A DNA stretch of 64,000 bases, from the NCBI GenBank assembly GCA_046291695.1, contig JBKBSO010000018.1, forward strand, positions 3,221-67,220, written 5' to 3'. The notes under the pieces were generated by a model. The model worked only from the letters and a program-made list of their open reading frames with translations. It had not been told where the DNA came from and did not search any database. Below, one piece after another: positions 35,669-43,886 of the stretch. The DNA comes from PNNG01 sp046291695 (GTDB taxonomy: Bacteria; Bacteroidota; Bacteroidia; UBA7662). Position numbers and translations under genes: made by a program. Each line of letters opens with the position of its first letter. The first letter of the stretch is position 1.

Positions 35669-37081
35669 TTAATTTCCTGATTTGGTGTTGAAGCTTGTTT
35701 TAACGGTTTCAAGCACTTCGTCGCCATGAAGTACTTCAATTACAATGGGTACCTGCTTGGCGTGTAGTTCTCCTGCTGCAAGGGTTACAAAAATAGCCCC
35801 TTCACGATATCCTTGCGGAGGAACTACAAAGTTTTGGCCTACCAATTGGATTTCGCCTTCGGGCGATGCCAAGCGATAGGTAATCGGCAACTCATCAAAA
35901 CTTTTATTTATGGTTTTGATCATATAAAGATTTTTCACGCTCCCATTCTCCAAAACTACCGAAAGCTGCCCCCGAGCACGTAAAACGCTGGTTTCCGTGG
36001 TAGTACGTGTAGTTAGTAAATAACTAAAAAGTACTAATAGCGCACCTAGCAACAAACTATAGGAAACAACACGAGGGGTAAATATTTTTCGGGTTTTAGC
36101 TACTATACCGCTTTCGGAGGCGTAACGAATGAGTCCCCGTGGCTTGCCAACTTTATCCATGACCTCGTCACAGGCATCAATACAGGCCGTACAATTAACG
36201 CATTCCAATTGGGTGCCATTCCGAATGTCGATGCCGGTAGGACATACAACAACACATTGGTTGCAATCAATGCAATCGCCTAAAGACTCGCTACGTGTTC
36301 TGCTGTGCTTGCCCCGAGGCTCGCCCCGTACCCAGTCATAAGCTACATTAATGCTGTTTTTGTCGAGTAAGACCCCTTGTAAACGGCCGTACGGACAAAC
36401 AATGGTGCATGCCTGCTCCCTAAACCACCAGAATACAAAGAAGAATACGCCGGTAAATAGGGTTAGCGCCAACAAGGTCCCGATGTTCTGAGAAACCGGA
36501 CTGCCAATCATTTCGAACAAACGATCGCTGCCCACCAAATATGCCAGAAAAATATTGGCAATCAAAAAGGACAGTCCAAAGAACAGCAAGAATTTCAGAC
36601 TCCGTTTCCTGACTTTTTCAGCATTCCAAGGTGCAGCTGCCAGTTTCTTTTGAGCGGTATAATCCCCGTCAATCCAATACTCAATGCGACGAAAAACCAT
36701 TTCCATGAAAATGGTTTGCGGACAAATCCAGCCGCAAAATAGCCGACCAAACACAGCGGTGAAGAGCACAATAAATACCACAAGGGTGATGAACCCCAGA
36801 ACAAGTAGTTTGAAATCTTGTGGCCAAAACGCAACACCAAATAGGATGAACTCCCGCTCAAGCAGGTTAAAGAGCATAAATGGATGTCCATTTATCCTTA
36901 TGAACGGACCACTAAACATGAGTACCAAAAGCACATAGCTTACTATTTTTCGGGCATTCCAGAAACGCCCTTTGGGCTTTTTGGGATAGAAAAAGATGCG
37001 CTCGCCCTTTTCGTCTACAGAAGTGAGTTTGTCGCGAAAATTTTTGTCGGTTTTGGTAATAAGAGATTCTTGTGCTGACAT
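35669..37081 (-). CDS. ccoG: Cytochrome oxidase accessory protein CcoG (RdxA/FixG)
   Basis: A 470-residue membrane-bound iron-sulfur protein that reduces copper during cbb3 oxidase assembly. Several membrane helices (about 40-220; GRLFCGWICPQTIFME with two Cys) are followed by two ferredoxin-type [4Fe-4S] motifs, CIDCNQCVVVCPTG and CVNCTACIDAC, then a final helix and a C-terminal periplasmic Ig-like domain. Order and length match the family. It lies 78 bp after ccoP. Confidence 0.95.
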   Translation of the reverse strand: MSAQESLITKTDKNFRDKLTSVDEKGERIFFYPKKPKGRFWNARKIVSYVLLVLMFSGPFIRINGHPFMLFNLLEREFILFGVAFWPQDFKLLVLGFITLVVFIVLFTAVFGRLFCGWICPQTIFMEMVFRRIEYWIDGDYTAQKKLAAAPWNAEKVRKRSLKFLLFFGLSFLIANIFLAYLVGSDRLFEMIGSPVSQNIGTLLALTLFTGVFFFVFWWFREQACTIVCPYGRLQGVLLDKNSINVAYDWVRGEPRGKHSRTRSESLGDCIDCNQCVVVCPTGIDIRNGTQLECVNCTACIDACDEVMDKVGKPRGLIRYASESGIVAKTRKIFTPRVVSYSLLLGALLVLFSYLLTTRTTTETSVLRARGQLSVVLENGSVKNLYMIKTINKSFDELPITYRLASPEGEIQLVGQNFVVPPQGYREGAIFVTLAAGELHAKQVPIVIEVLHGDEVLETVKTSFNTKSGN

Positions 37082-37159
37082 GGTTGCGACTTCTTGAGGG
37101 ATGTAAGTAGGGCAGCCGCCGATTTAATACCGGCGACTGCTTCTGAATTTTATATAAGG

Positions 37160-37717
37160 CTATTGCCCAATGAGCTCTCCTTGGGGTTCTTTAGCATTAG
37201 CAGGTTCAGTTCCATACAAGCTTTCGATATAGCTTGATACCTGAATGATCTGCTTTTTGCTAAGACTTTTTTCCCAAGGGATCATGCCCTTTTCGGCCAC
37301 ACCATAAGTAATTACGCGTACGTAATCTTCAATGGAATTGCCGTGAATATAATAGGCATCTGTGAGGTTTGGTCCAACACCACCTTCGCCATTGGCTCCA
37401 TGACAGGCCAAACAGTTGGCGTCATAAATGGCTTTACCTGCCTTAAGGTCATCGGCACCGGTCATAAATGCCATTTCGATACTACCTGCAGTACTTGCTT
37501 CATATGCAGCTCGCGCTTTTTCGGCACGTGCCATTTCGATGCGGTATTCTTCGTCCTGCAAGGGTGCCGTTTTGAATACATGGTAATTAAGCAGGTAAAT
37601 GATGGAAAATACAACGGTCAGGTAAAAGAGATAAACCCACCAGGGTGGAAGATCGTTGTCGTATTCCTGGATGCCGTCGTATTCGTGGTCGGTTAATTCA
37701 TCGTGTTTTTTAGCCAT
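37160..37717 (-). CDS. ccoP: cbb3 oxidase diheme-type subunit III, monoheme form
   Basis: A 185-residue membrane-anchored cytochrome c of cbb3 oxidase that passes electrons to the CcoO heme. One membrane helix (about 25-47, PPWWVYLFYLTVVFSIIY) precedes a single c-type domain with CLACHGANGEGG. Classical CcoP has two hemes; a single heme is usual in Bacteroidota. The axial Met is probably in EKGMIPWEKSL. Its start lies three bases from the stop of the small ccoQ gene. Confidence 0.93.
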   Translation of the reverse strand: MAKKHDELTDHEYDGIQEYDNDLPPWWVYLFYLTVVFSIIYLLNYHVFKTAPLQDEEYRIEMARAEKARAAYEASTAGSIEMAFMTGADDLKAGKAIYDANCLACHGANGEGGVGPNLTDAYYIHGNSIEDYVRVITYGVAEKGMIPWEKSLSKKQIIQVSSYIESLYGTEPANAKEPQGELIGQ

Positions 37718-37720
37718 GGC

Positions 37721-37900
37721 TTATTGTTTTGATGGTTGATCGTCGTCGTGTAAAGGAAGTTGGCTGATTTCAGCAATTTCAGCTTTACTTTGCCGAAATA
37801 CCCATACGAGCATTCCGGCAAAAAAGCTGAAGAAGAGTACAAAGGAGATGATCGGGTAGATGCTTACTCCGGTAATGGCTTCAAGACTTTCTCGTATCAT
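37721..37900 (-). CDS. ccoQ: CcoQ/FixQ-like small subunit of cbb3 oxidase
   Basis: A 59-residue protein between ccoNO and ccoP, in the place where CcoQ is expected. It starts MIRESLEAITGVSIYPIISF, has one membrane helix and then WVFRQSKAEI, and ends with an acidic tail (HDDDQPSKQ). The helix followed by a W-x-F-R basic turn is the CcoQ pattern. It follows ccoNO by 8 bp and precedes ccoP by 3 bp, so it is translated as part of the operon. Confidence 0.85.
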   Translation of the reverse strand: MIRESLEAITGVSIYPIISFVLFFSFFAGMLVWVFRQSKAEIAEISQLPLHDDDQPSKQ

Positions 37901-37908
37901 ATCTTTGT

Positions 37909-40029
37909 TTATTTAGCGGCAGTGCCAGTGTTTTTGATGTCGGTTCCCAAACGTTGCAGGTAGGCAATTAAGGCCACCATTTCACTGGTCTCACCTACAG
38001 TTATCCCGTCTTTTTTGAGATTAGCCACCACTTGAGCTGCCTGTTTCTGTAAATCAGCATTGGCTTTATCTTCATAGCCATCACCATAGGGTACACCCAG
38101 GGTGCGCATCGCCTTAATCATTTTTGGAGTGAGACTCAGGTCGATGTCTTGACTTTCGAGCCAGGGGTAAGGAGGCATAATGGAACCCGGGCTCATAGAA
38201 GTAGGGTCAACCATGTGGTTGTAGTGCCAACTATCGGGGTATTTGCCACCCAAGCGGTGCAAATCAGGCCCCGTACGTTTCGACCCCCAAAGGAAAGGGT
38301 GATCATATACGAACTCACCTGCTTTGCTGTACTCGCCATAACGTTCGGTTTCGGAGCGGAATGGCCTAATCATCTGCGAGTGGCAGCCTACGCAACCTTC
38401 TTTGATGTAAACATCGCGCCCATGAAGTTCAAGTGGGGTATAAGGCTTCACAGCAGCAATGGTAGGAACATTCGACTTGATGAGGAATGTTGGCATAAAT
38501 TCAACGATACCTCCAATCAAAATGGCGATGGTTACCCAAATGGTGAAGGCAATAGGTTTGCCCTCAAGCTTACGGTGCCAATGAACGCCTTCTTCATGCT
38601 GATTGTCAGGTTCATTGACCAATGCCGGTTCATTGGCAATAAGTTTACCATTCGCCGCGGTTTTGAACAGGTTGTATGCCATGATGATGGCACCTACCAG
38701 GTAAATCAGCCCACCGAAGGCCCGAATCATGTACATTGGAACAATGTTGATGACTGTTTCGAGGAAATTCGGATACTGTAGGTTGCCTTCAGGAGTGAAT
38801 TGTTTCCACATAAGCCCTTGAGCAATGCCTGCCCAGTACATGGCAACTACCCAAAAGATCATACCGATGGTGCTTAACCAGAAGTGTAAATTCGCCAGTT
38901 TTACACTATGTAGCTTGGTGTTGAATATGCGAGGAATAATCCAGTACATGATGGCAAAAGTGAGCATGCCATTCCAACCAAGTGTACCCACGTGTACGTG
39001 TGCAGGAATCCAGTCGGTAAAGTGACTGAGGGCGTTTACCGTCTTTAAAGAGTGCATAGGGCCTTCGAAGGTGGCCATACCATATCCGGTTACGGCTACT
39101 ACCATCATCTTCAAAATAGGGTCTTCGCGAACCTTGTCCCAAACTCCTCTTAGTGTAAGTAAACCATTAATCATACCGCCCCAGCTTGGCGCAATGAGCA
39201 TGATGGAGAATACTACGCCTAATGATTGTGCCCAGTCGGGAAGCGAGCTATAAAGCAGGTGGTGTGGTCCTGCCCATATGTAAATGAAAATAAGCGACCA
39301 GAAATGGATAATCGACAAACGGTATGAATATACCGGCCGGTTAGCTGCCTTTGGCATGAAGTAATACATTAGCCCGAGATAGGGGGTAGTAAGGAAGAAT
39401 GCCACCGCATTGTGTCCGTACCACCACTGCACCAAGGCGTCTTGTACGCCGGCATAATAGCTATAGCTTTTCAAAAAGCCGATAGGTAGTTCAAAGCTGT
39501 TGACAATGTGCAATACTGCAACCGTAATAAAGGTGGCAATGTAGAACCAAATGGCAACATACATGTGCTTCTCTCGACGGTTGAGTATGGTCATGATCAT
39601 GTTCACACCAAAAACTACCCACATCAAGGCAATGGCAATGTCAATGGGCCATTCGAGCTCAGCATATTCCTTGCTCGTAGTGATGCCCAGCGGTAAGGTA
39701 ATGGCTGCTGCAACAATGATTAGCTGCCATCCCCAGAAATTAATCTTGCTGAGGGTGTCGCTCCACATACGCGTTTTAAGCAAACGCTGAAGTGAATAAT
39801 ACACCCCCATAAAAATGGCGTTCCCTACAAAGGCAAAAATGACCGCATTGGTGTGCAGCGGACGTATTCTGCCAAAGGTGGTGTACTGATTGCCCAGGTT
39901 GGCATCAGGCCAAAAGAGCTGCAAGGCGATGAGTACGCCTACCAGCATGCCTACTATGCCCCAAATGACCGAGGCCCAGGCAAAGTTCCTGACAATCTTG
40001 TTGTCGTAATGGATAGTGATTTGTCCCAT
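37909..40029 (-). CDS. ccoNO: Fused cbb3 oxidase subunits CcoN-CcoO
   Basis: A 706-residue fusion of the catalytic heme-copper subunit CcoN (about 1-480) and the monoheme cytochrome c subunit CcoO (about 490-700), typical of Bacteroidota. CcoN has the His ligands in HTNAVIFAFVG, WWYGHNAVAFF, IWAGPHHLLYSS and HVHVGTLGWNG. The linker continues into EGCVGCHSQMIRPFRSETERYG, the heme c site, and GPDLHRLGGKYPDSWH, both standard CcoO phrases. The complex reduces oxygen to water with high affinity at low oxygen and pumps protons. It is the core gene of the operon. Confidence 0.97.
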   Translation of the reverse strand: MGQITIHYDNKIVRNFAWASVIWGIVGMLVGVLIALQLFWPDANLGNQYTTFGRIRPLHTNAVIFAFVGNAIFMGVYYSLQRLLKTRMWSDTLSKINFWGWQLIIVAAAITLPLGITTSKEYAELEWPIDIAIALMWVVFGVNMIMTILNRREKHMYVAIWFYIATFITVAVLHIVNSFELPIGFLKSYSYYAGVQDALVQWWYGHNAVAFFLTTPYLGLMYYFMPKAANRPVYSYRLSIIHFWSLIFIYIWAGPHHLLYSSLPDWAQSLGVVFSIMLIAPSWGGMINGLLTLRGVWDKVREDPILKMMVVAVTGYGMATFEGPMHSLKTVNALSHFTDWIPAHVHVGTLGWNGMLTFAIMYWIIPRIFNTKLHSVKLANLHFWLSTIGMIFWVVAMYWAGIAQGLMWKQFTPEGNLQYPNFLETVINIVPMYMIRAFGGLIYLVGAIIMAYNLFKTAANGKLIANEPALVNEPDNQHEEGVHWHRKLEGKPIAFTIWVTIAILIGGIVEFMPTFLIKSNVPTIAAVKPYTPLELHGRDVYIKEGCVGCHSQMIRPFRSETERYGEYSKAGEFVYDHPFLWGSKRTGPDLHRLGGKYPDSWHYNHMVDPTSMSPGSIMPPYPWLESQDIDLSLTPKMIKAMRTLGVPYGDGYEDKANADLQKQAAQVVANLKKDGITVGETSEMVALIAYLQRLGTDIKNTGTAAK

Positions 40030-40038
40030 AGATGTGAA

Positions 40039-40221
40039 TTAAGTAGTTGTTTTGGTTGTAGTTTCAGTTGTTGATTCCGGTTTTTGATCATCAAACAGCA
40101 TCCGCACCGAGGGCGTATAGTCGTCGTCGTACTGGCCCGAACGCACACTCCAGATAAAAGCCCAGAGAAAAAGCGAAGCAACCAAGACACTTACACAGAT
40201 GAGGATGACGATGATGGACAT
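40039..40221 (-). CDS. ccoS: cbb3 oxidase assembly protein CcoS
   Basis: A 60-residue membrane protein with one N-terminal helix (MSIIVILICVSVLVASLFLW) followed by AFIWSVRSGQYDDDYTPSVRML, the conserved CcoS motif (SGQYDD). CcoS is needed for insertion of heme and copper cofactors into CcoN. The tail is low-complexity Thr-rich. It starts 9 bp before ccoNO and follows ccoI; a 14-bp tandem repeat lies directly upstream of its start. Confidence 0.92.
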   Translation of the reverse strand: MSIIVILICVSVLVASLFLWAFIWSVRSGQYDDDYTPSVRMLFDDQKPESTTETTTKTTT

Positions 40222-40230
40222 TTGATTTAT

Positions 40231-40265
40231 GATTTATGACTGATGATTTATGACTGATGATTTAT
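40231..40265. repeat. Short tandem repeat before ccoS (14-bp unit, 2.5 copies)
   Basis: GATTTATGACTGAT occurs at 40231-40244 and 40245-40258, followed by GATTTAT at 40259-40265, with another GATTTAT at 40224-40230. It fills the gap between ccoI and ccoS. Confidence 0.85.
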
Positions 40266-40285
40266 CTTTGCGTTATTAGGTTCGT

Positions 40286-42706
40286 TTATATGGTTTTGAG
40301 CCCTCGTTTATGAGCGAAATAATTGGTTAGCAGGGTGGCGCTTAGCACCACGCTTATGCTACTTACAGGCATTAAGATAGCACTAACCACTGGGGTCAGT
40401 TGCCCACTCAGCGCAAAGCTTAAACCCACTGTATTGTACAAGAGCGATAAGCCAAGGTTAGTGAAGATGACTTTGCGGCTATCGCGCGCAAAGGCTAAAA
40501 AGGCTGGTAACTTAGGTACTTGTTCGCCTGCCATGATGGCATCACTGGCCGGCGTAAACTGGCCATATGCTTCGCTTACGGCTACTCCCACAGCTGCCTG
40601 TTGGAGGGCACCAGCATCATTAAGCCCGTCGCCAACCATCATGACCAACTTGCCCGATTGCTGCTGTCGTGCGGCAACAAACCGTAATTTGTCAGCTGGT
40701 GATTGCTTGAAGTGCATTTCCGCCATAGCACCAAAAACCGGACGAAGCACTTCTGCTTCCTGATCGCTATCACCCGACAATAGACTAAGTTGGTAGTCGG
40801 CGCGTAAGGCTTGAACAGCGGATTTCATACCCGGACGGTACGCGTTGCAATAGGAAATATAACCCAGGTAATTGCCGTTGATACGCACGTAAACAACACT
40901 GCCGGTAGCTGAAGCTTCTGGTTCAATTTCTAAAAAATCTGCGCTGCCTAAAATTACGCGTTGGTGGTTAATGATGGCTGCAATGCCTTTGCCGCGAACC
41001 TCGTCGTACAGCTGAATGTTGGGATAAACAGCCATGTTAAGGCTTTGGGAAATTTGCCGGCTGAGGGGGTGTGTGCTGTTGCGGCAGGCGGTTTTGAGTA
41101 GGCGGGATTGTTCCTCATTCAAGGTTATACCGCTAAAATCAAGCGCGTTGGTGCCGTTCATCGTGAGCGTGCCGGTTTTGTCGAAAATAACTTCCGAGAT
41201 TTGGCTGAGCTTATCAACCACTACACTGTTTTTTACAAACAAGCGGTTTCTGCCCAGTATGCGGATGGCACTTCCAAAGGTGAACGGTGCCGATAGGGCC
41301 AAGGCACATGGACAAGCAATAATCAAGACAGCAGCAAAAACCTGAAAAGCCATTTCTTGGCTTTGCGGATACCACCACGCCAATCCACCTAGTGCCAAAC
41401 TTATGACAGCTGGTGTGAAATAGCGCGCAATACGGTCGGTAACGGTTTTAAAACGGTCTTCATGCTTTTTGCTGAAACTCTCATGGTTCCATAATTTGGT
41501 GAGGTAGCCCTGAGAAACTTTTTTAATAACCGCCATCTCCACAGCGGCACCAATGAGCTTTCCTCCGGCATAGAGTACATCGCCACGAAAACGTTCCTGG
41601 GGCTGACTTTCGCCGGTTACGAAGCTGTAGTCAATCAGACAACGCTCGGCATTAAGGATGGCATCTGCAGGAATAACCTCTTCATTTCGCACTAAAATAG
41701 TATGGCCGGGTTCAAGCTTGTCAATGGCCACTTCAAATTCATTGGCTTCCTCGATGCGGGTAATGCCTAATGGGAAGAAGGCCCTGAAATCACGTTCAAA
41801 GCTGAGCTGGTCATAGGTTTTTTGCTGAAAGAATCGACCAAGTAGCAGAAAAAAGATTAAGCCGGTGAGTGAGTCGAGGTAGCCAGCACCAAAACCAGTG
41901 ATGATTTCAAATAAGGAGCGTATAAAGAGCACTACAATACCAAGTGCAATGGGGATGTCGATATTTAATATGCCCTTTTTTAATCCTTCCCAGGCCGATT
42001 TAAAATAACCAGTGCCACTGTAGGCGATTACAGGGATTGACAGTAGTATGTTTAAGGTATGAATTGTAGCTTGAACCATGGGTTCATCCAGTCCTCCGGT
42101 ACTTAAGTATTCCGGGAAACTGAGCAACATTACGTTGCCAAATGCAAAACCGGCAACGGCTAGTTTGCGTATGAGTTTTTTCTTTTCAGGATCCGCTTCC
42201 CTTTTGAAACCAAGTTTATGGTTCAGATCAGGACCATAGCCTAACTCGTTCAGCATCACCACGAGTTCTTTTAAGCTCATGCCTGGTTTGGCAACGGTTA
42301 AGCTGATTTCTTTTCTGACAAAATCTATTTTGCTGCTCAGTATGCTTTTTTCAAAACGATACAGTTGTTCGAGTAAATACACACAAGCAGTACAGTGAAT
42401 CTGTGGTAATCGTAAACTTACTCGAAATTGACGGGCATCTTCATAATCAATAAGCTGTCTGCGCAAATCCTCGTCGTCTAAATGAGCGAAACGGGCTGCC
42501 TGGGTGCTTCCGGGTTTGCTGATTCTACCTTCCTGCATACGGTAGAAATCACACATATTATTGTCCGACAGCAACTGATATACACTTCTGCAGCCAGCAC
42601 AGCAAAAAGGCTGTTGCTCGCTGTTAAGTATAGCATCGTTACAACTGTCGCCGCAATGTGTGCAACTTAAACTTTGACTTATGGTGTCGGCGGTTTGCGT
42701 GTTCAT
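40286..42706 (-). CDS. ccoI: Copper-transporting P-type ATPase CcoI/FixI
   Basis: An 806-residue P1B ATPase that exports copper for insertion into cbb3 oxidase. The N-terminal metal-binding region has CTHCGDSCN and CCAGCRSVYQLL and a CxxC HMA domain (IHCTACVYLLEQL). Further motifs are the membrane CPCALALS, the phosphorylation site DKTGTLTMNGT and the hinge MVGDGLNDAGAL. The double-Cys N-terminus is characteristic of the FixI/CcoI group. It is the first gene of the cbb3 operon; the divergent gene encodes a c-type cytochrome. Confidence 0.95.
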   Translation of the reverse strand: MNTQTADTISQSLSCTHCGDSCNDAILNSEQQPFCCAGCRSVYQLLSDNNMCDFYRMQEGRISKPGSTQAARFAHLDDEDLRRQLIDYEDARQFRVSLRLPQIHCTACVYLLEQLYRFEKSILSSKIDFVRKEISLTVAKPGMSLKELVVMLNELGYGPDLNHKLGFKREADPEKKKLIRKLAVAGFAFGNVMLLSFPEYLSTGGLDEPMVQATIHTLNILLSIPVIAYSGTGYFKSAWEGLKKGILNIDIPIALGIVVLFIRSLFEIITGFGAGYLDSLTGLIFFLLLGRFFQQKTYDQLSFERDFRAFFPLGITRIEEANEFEVAIDKLEPGHTILVRNEEVIPADAILNAERCLIDYSFVTGESQPQERFRGDVLYAGGKLIGAAVEMAVIKKVSQGYLTKLWNHESFSKKHEDRFKTVTDRIARYFTPAVISLALGGLAWWYPQSQEMAFQVFAAVLIIACPCALALSAPFTFGSAIRILGRNRLFVKNSVVVDKLSQISEVIFDKTGTLTMNGTNALDFSGITLNEEQSRLLKTACRNSTHPLSRQISQSLNMAVYPNIQLYDEVRGKGIAAIINHQRVILGSADFLEIEPEASATGSVVYVRINGNYLGYISYCNAYRPGMKSAVQALRADYQLSLLSGDSDQEAEVLRPVFGAMAEMHFKQSPADKLRFVAARQQQSGKLVMMVGDGLNDAGALQQAAVGVAVSEAYGQFTPASDAIMAGEQVPKLPAFLAFARDSRKVIFTNLGLSLLYNTVGLSFALSGQLTPVVSAILMPVSSISVVLSATLLTNYFAHKRGLKTI

Positions 42707-42838
42707 TTTGAAATTCTGTACAAATAAACAAAAGAGATTTAAATATTAAGACAATAATGTCCAAAAATAGCAAAACTTTTTTCCACAGCGAATGCAAAAA
42801 ACTAGAGAACAGCCCCTACCGAAAAACTTTTTTTGTCA

Positions 42839-42846
42839 TACATTTG
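42839..42846 (+). promoter_or_regulatory. Candidate -7 box for the lipoprotein cytochrome c gene
   Basis: TACATTTG matches TAnnTTTG exactly, 26 bases before the start codon. No clear -33 box was found at the expected distance. Confidence 0.35.
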
Positions 42847-42872
42847 TCATGTAAATCAACAAAATCGAAGAA

Positions 42873-43322
42873 ATGAACAAGAACAATGTAGTGCTCGGGT
42901 TGGCCATGATGGCTAGTGTGGGTGTAATGGTAGCCTGTGGTGGTGGAGAGCAAAAGGCCGAAGAAAAAACGGCAGTTGTTGAAGAAACTGCTCCGGTTGA
43001 AGACGTTTGGACTGCTCCGGAAGAAGCCAAATCGGTAACGAATCCTTTTGAAGCCAATGAAGCCTCACTTGAAATTGGTAAAAATGTATTTGCGCAGTAC
43101 TGTGTAAGCTGTCATGGAGAAGATGGTAAGGCTGAAGTTCCTGCCGGACAAGCAGTAAAGGCTGCAAATCTAACCGTTAGTACAGTTGACCAAACGGATG
43201 GCGAGCTGCACTGGAAGTTACTAAGTGGCAAAGGTGCCATGTTAAAGATTTCTACTTATGGCATTAGCGATGAGGACGGCTGGCATCTGATTAACTACAT
43301 CAGAACCATGGCGCAGGGCTAA
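42873..43322 (+). CDS. Lipoprotein c-type cytochrome, divergent from the cbb3 operon
   Basis: A 149-residue lipoprotein with a single c-type heme. The lipobox is VMVACGGG (Cys at about 22). After a charged linker comes FAQYCVSCHGEDGK, the heme site, and a C-terminal half with AMLKISTYG, where Met may be the distal ligand, and GWHLINYIRTMA, the last helix of class I cytochromes. It could bring electrons to the cbb3 oxidase; this is inferred from position and divergent orientation. A perfect hairpin terminator follows. Confidence 0.88.
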   Translation: MNKNNVVLGLAMMASVGVMVACGGGEQKAEEKTAVVEETAPVEDVWTAPEEAKSVTNPFEANEASLEIGKNVFAQYCVSCHGEDGKAEVPAGQAVKAANLTVSTVDQTDGELHWKLLSGKGAMLKISTYGISDEDGWHLINYIRTMAQG

Positions 43323-43343
43323 GCTTTTTTGCGTAACAATCAG

Positions 43344-43372
43344 ACCCATTGCATATGCAATGGGTTTTTTTG
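43344..43372 (+). terminator. Intrinsic terminator after the cytochrome c gene
   Basis: The perfect palindrome CCCATTGCATATGCAATGGG (43345-43364) is followed by seven T residues. Confidence 0.85.
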
Positions 43373-43465
43373 TGGGCAGAGGCCTTTAACAATCTGTCAA
43401 TACTTATCAACAGCCTGACACCAAAAGCACATTAGGATTAAATTTGTGAATTGAATATTAGCATT

Positions 43466-43822
43466 ATGGAATTACAAGGAACCATTCACAGTCTGCTGCC
43501 AGAGGTAGGAGGAACAGGAAAAAGCGGCAATAGTTGGCGCAAGCGTGAGTTTATTCTCGAAACGGAAGGTCAATACCCTAAAAAAGTCTGCATAAGCGTT
43601 TGGGGCGACAAAATTGATCAGTTTCCTATGCGCGAAGGTGCACGTGTTACGGCGGCCATTGATGTGGAAAGCCGCGAATACAATGGACGTTGGTATACCG
43701 AGGTGAAAGCCTGGAAAGTAGCCTTGAATGATGGCGCGAATGCCGGTCCGGCAGCTGTCGTTGATCAGGCTCCCGATTACGGCCGATTTGACCCGGGTAC
43801 GCCCGACGATCTGCCCTTCTAA
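43466..43822 (+). CDS. DUF3127 protein (OB-like fold)
   Basis: A 118-residue protein of the DUF3127 family, restricted largely to Bacteroidota; function unknown. The N-terminal MELQGTIHSLLPEVGGTGKS, then WRKREFILETEGQYPKKVCI, WGDKID and a closing WYTEVKAWKV are the conserved family blocks, reminiscent of small single-stranded-DNA-binding OB folds, with an acidic tail ending TPDDLPF that resembles the tail of SSB proteins. I chose ATG 43466 because the family starts with MELQG; a TTG-initiated extension of five residues is possible. The SSB-like ending makes a role in DNA metabolism conceivable but unproven. Confidence 0.85.
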   Translation: MELQGTIHSLLPEVGGTGKSGNSWRKREFILETEGQYPKKVCISVWGDKIDQFPMREGARVTAAIDVESREYNGRWYTEVKAWKVALNDGANAGPAAVVDQAPDYGRFDPGTPDDLPF

Positions 43823-43833
43823 AAAGCAGCAAC

Positions 43834-43871
43834 AATAAAAAAGCCGACTTTTACGAGTCGGCTTTTTTATT
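43834..43871. terminator. Bidirectional intrinsic terminator
   Basis: A perfect 15-bp stem, AATAAAAAAGCCGAC (43834-43848) and GTCGGCTTTTTTATT (43857-43871), with an 8-base loop, between convergent genes. Confidence 0.9.
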
Positions 43872-43886
43872 GGGCTGGCGGAGAAA

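Noticed and set aside
42840..42862. FNR/CRP-like box before the cytochrome c gene
   Set aside because: TTGTC and AATCAA near 42844-42859 have the wrong spacing and half-site bases for TTGAT-N4-ATCAA.
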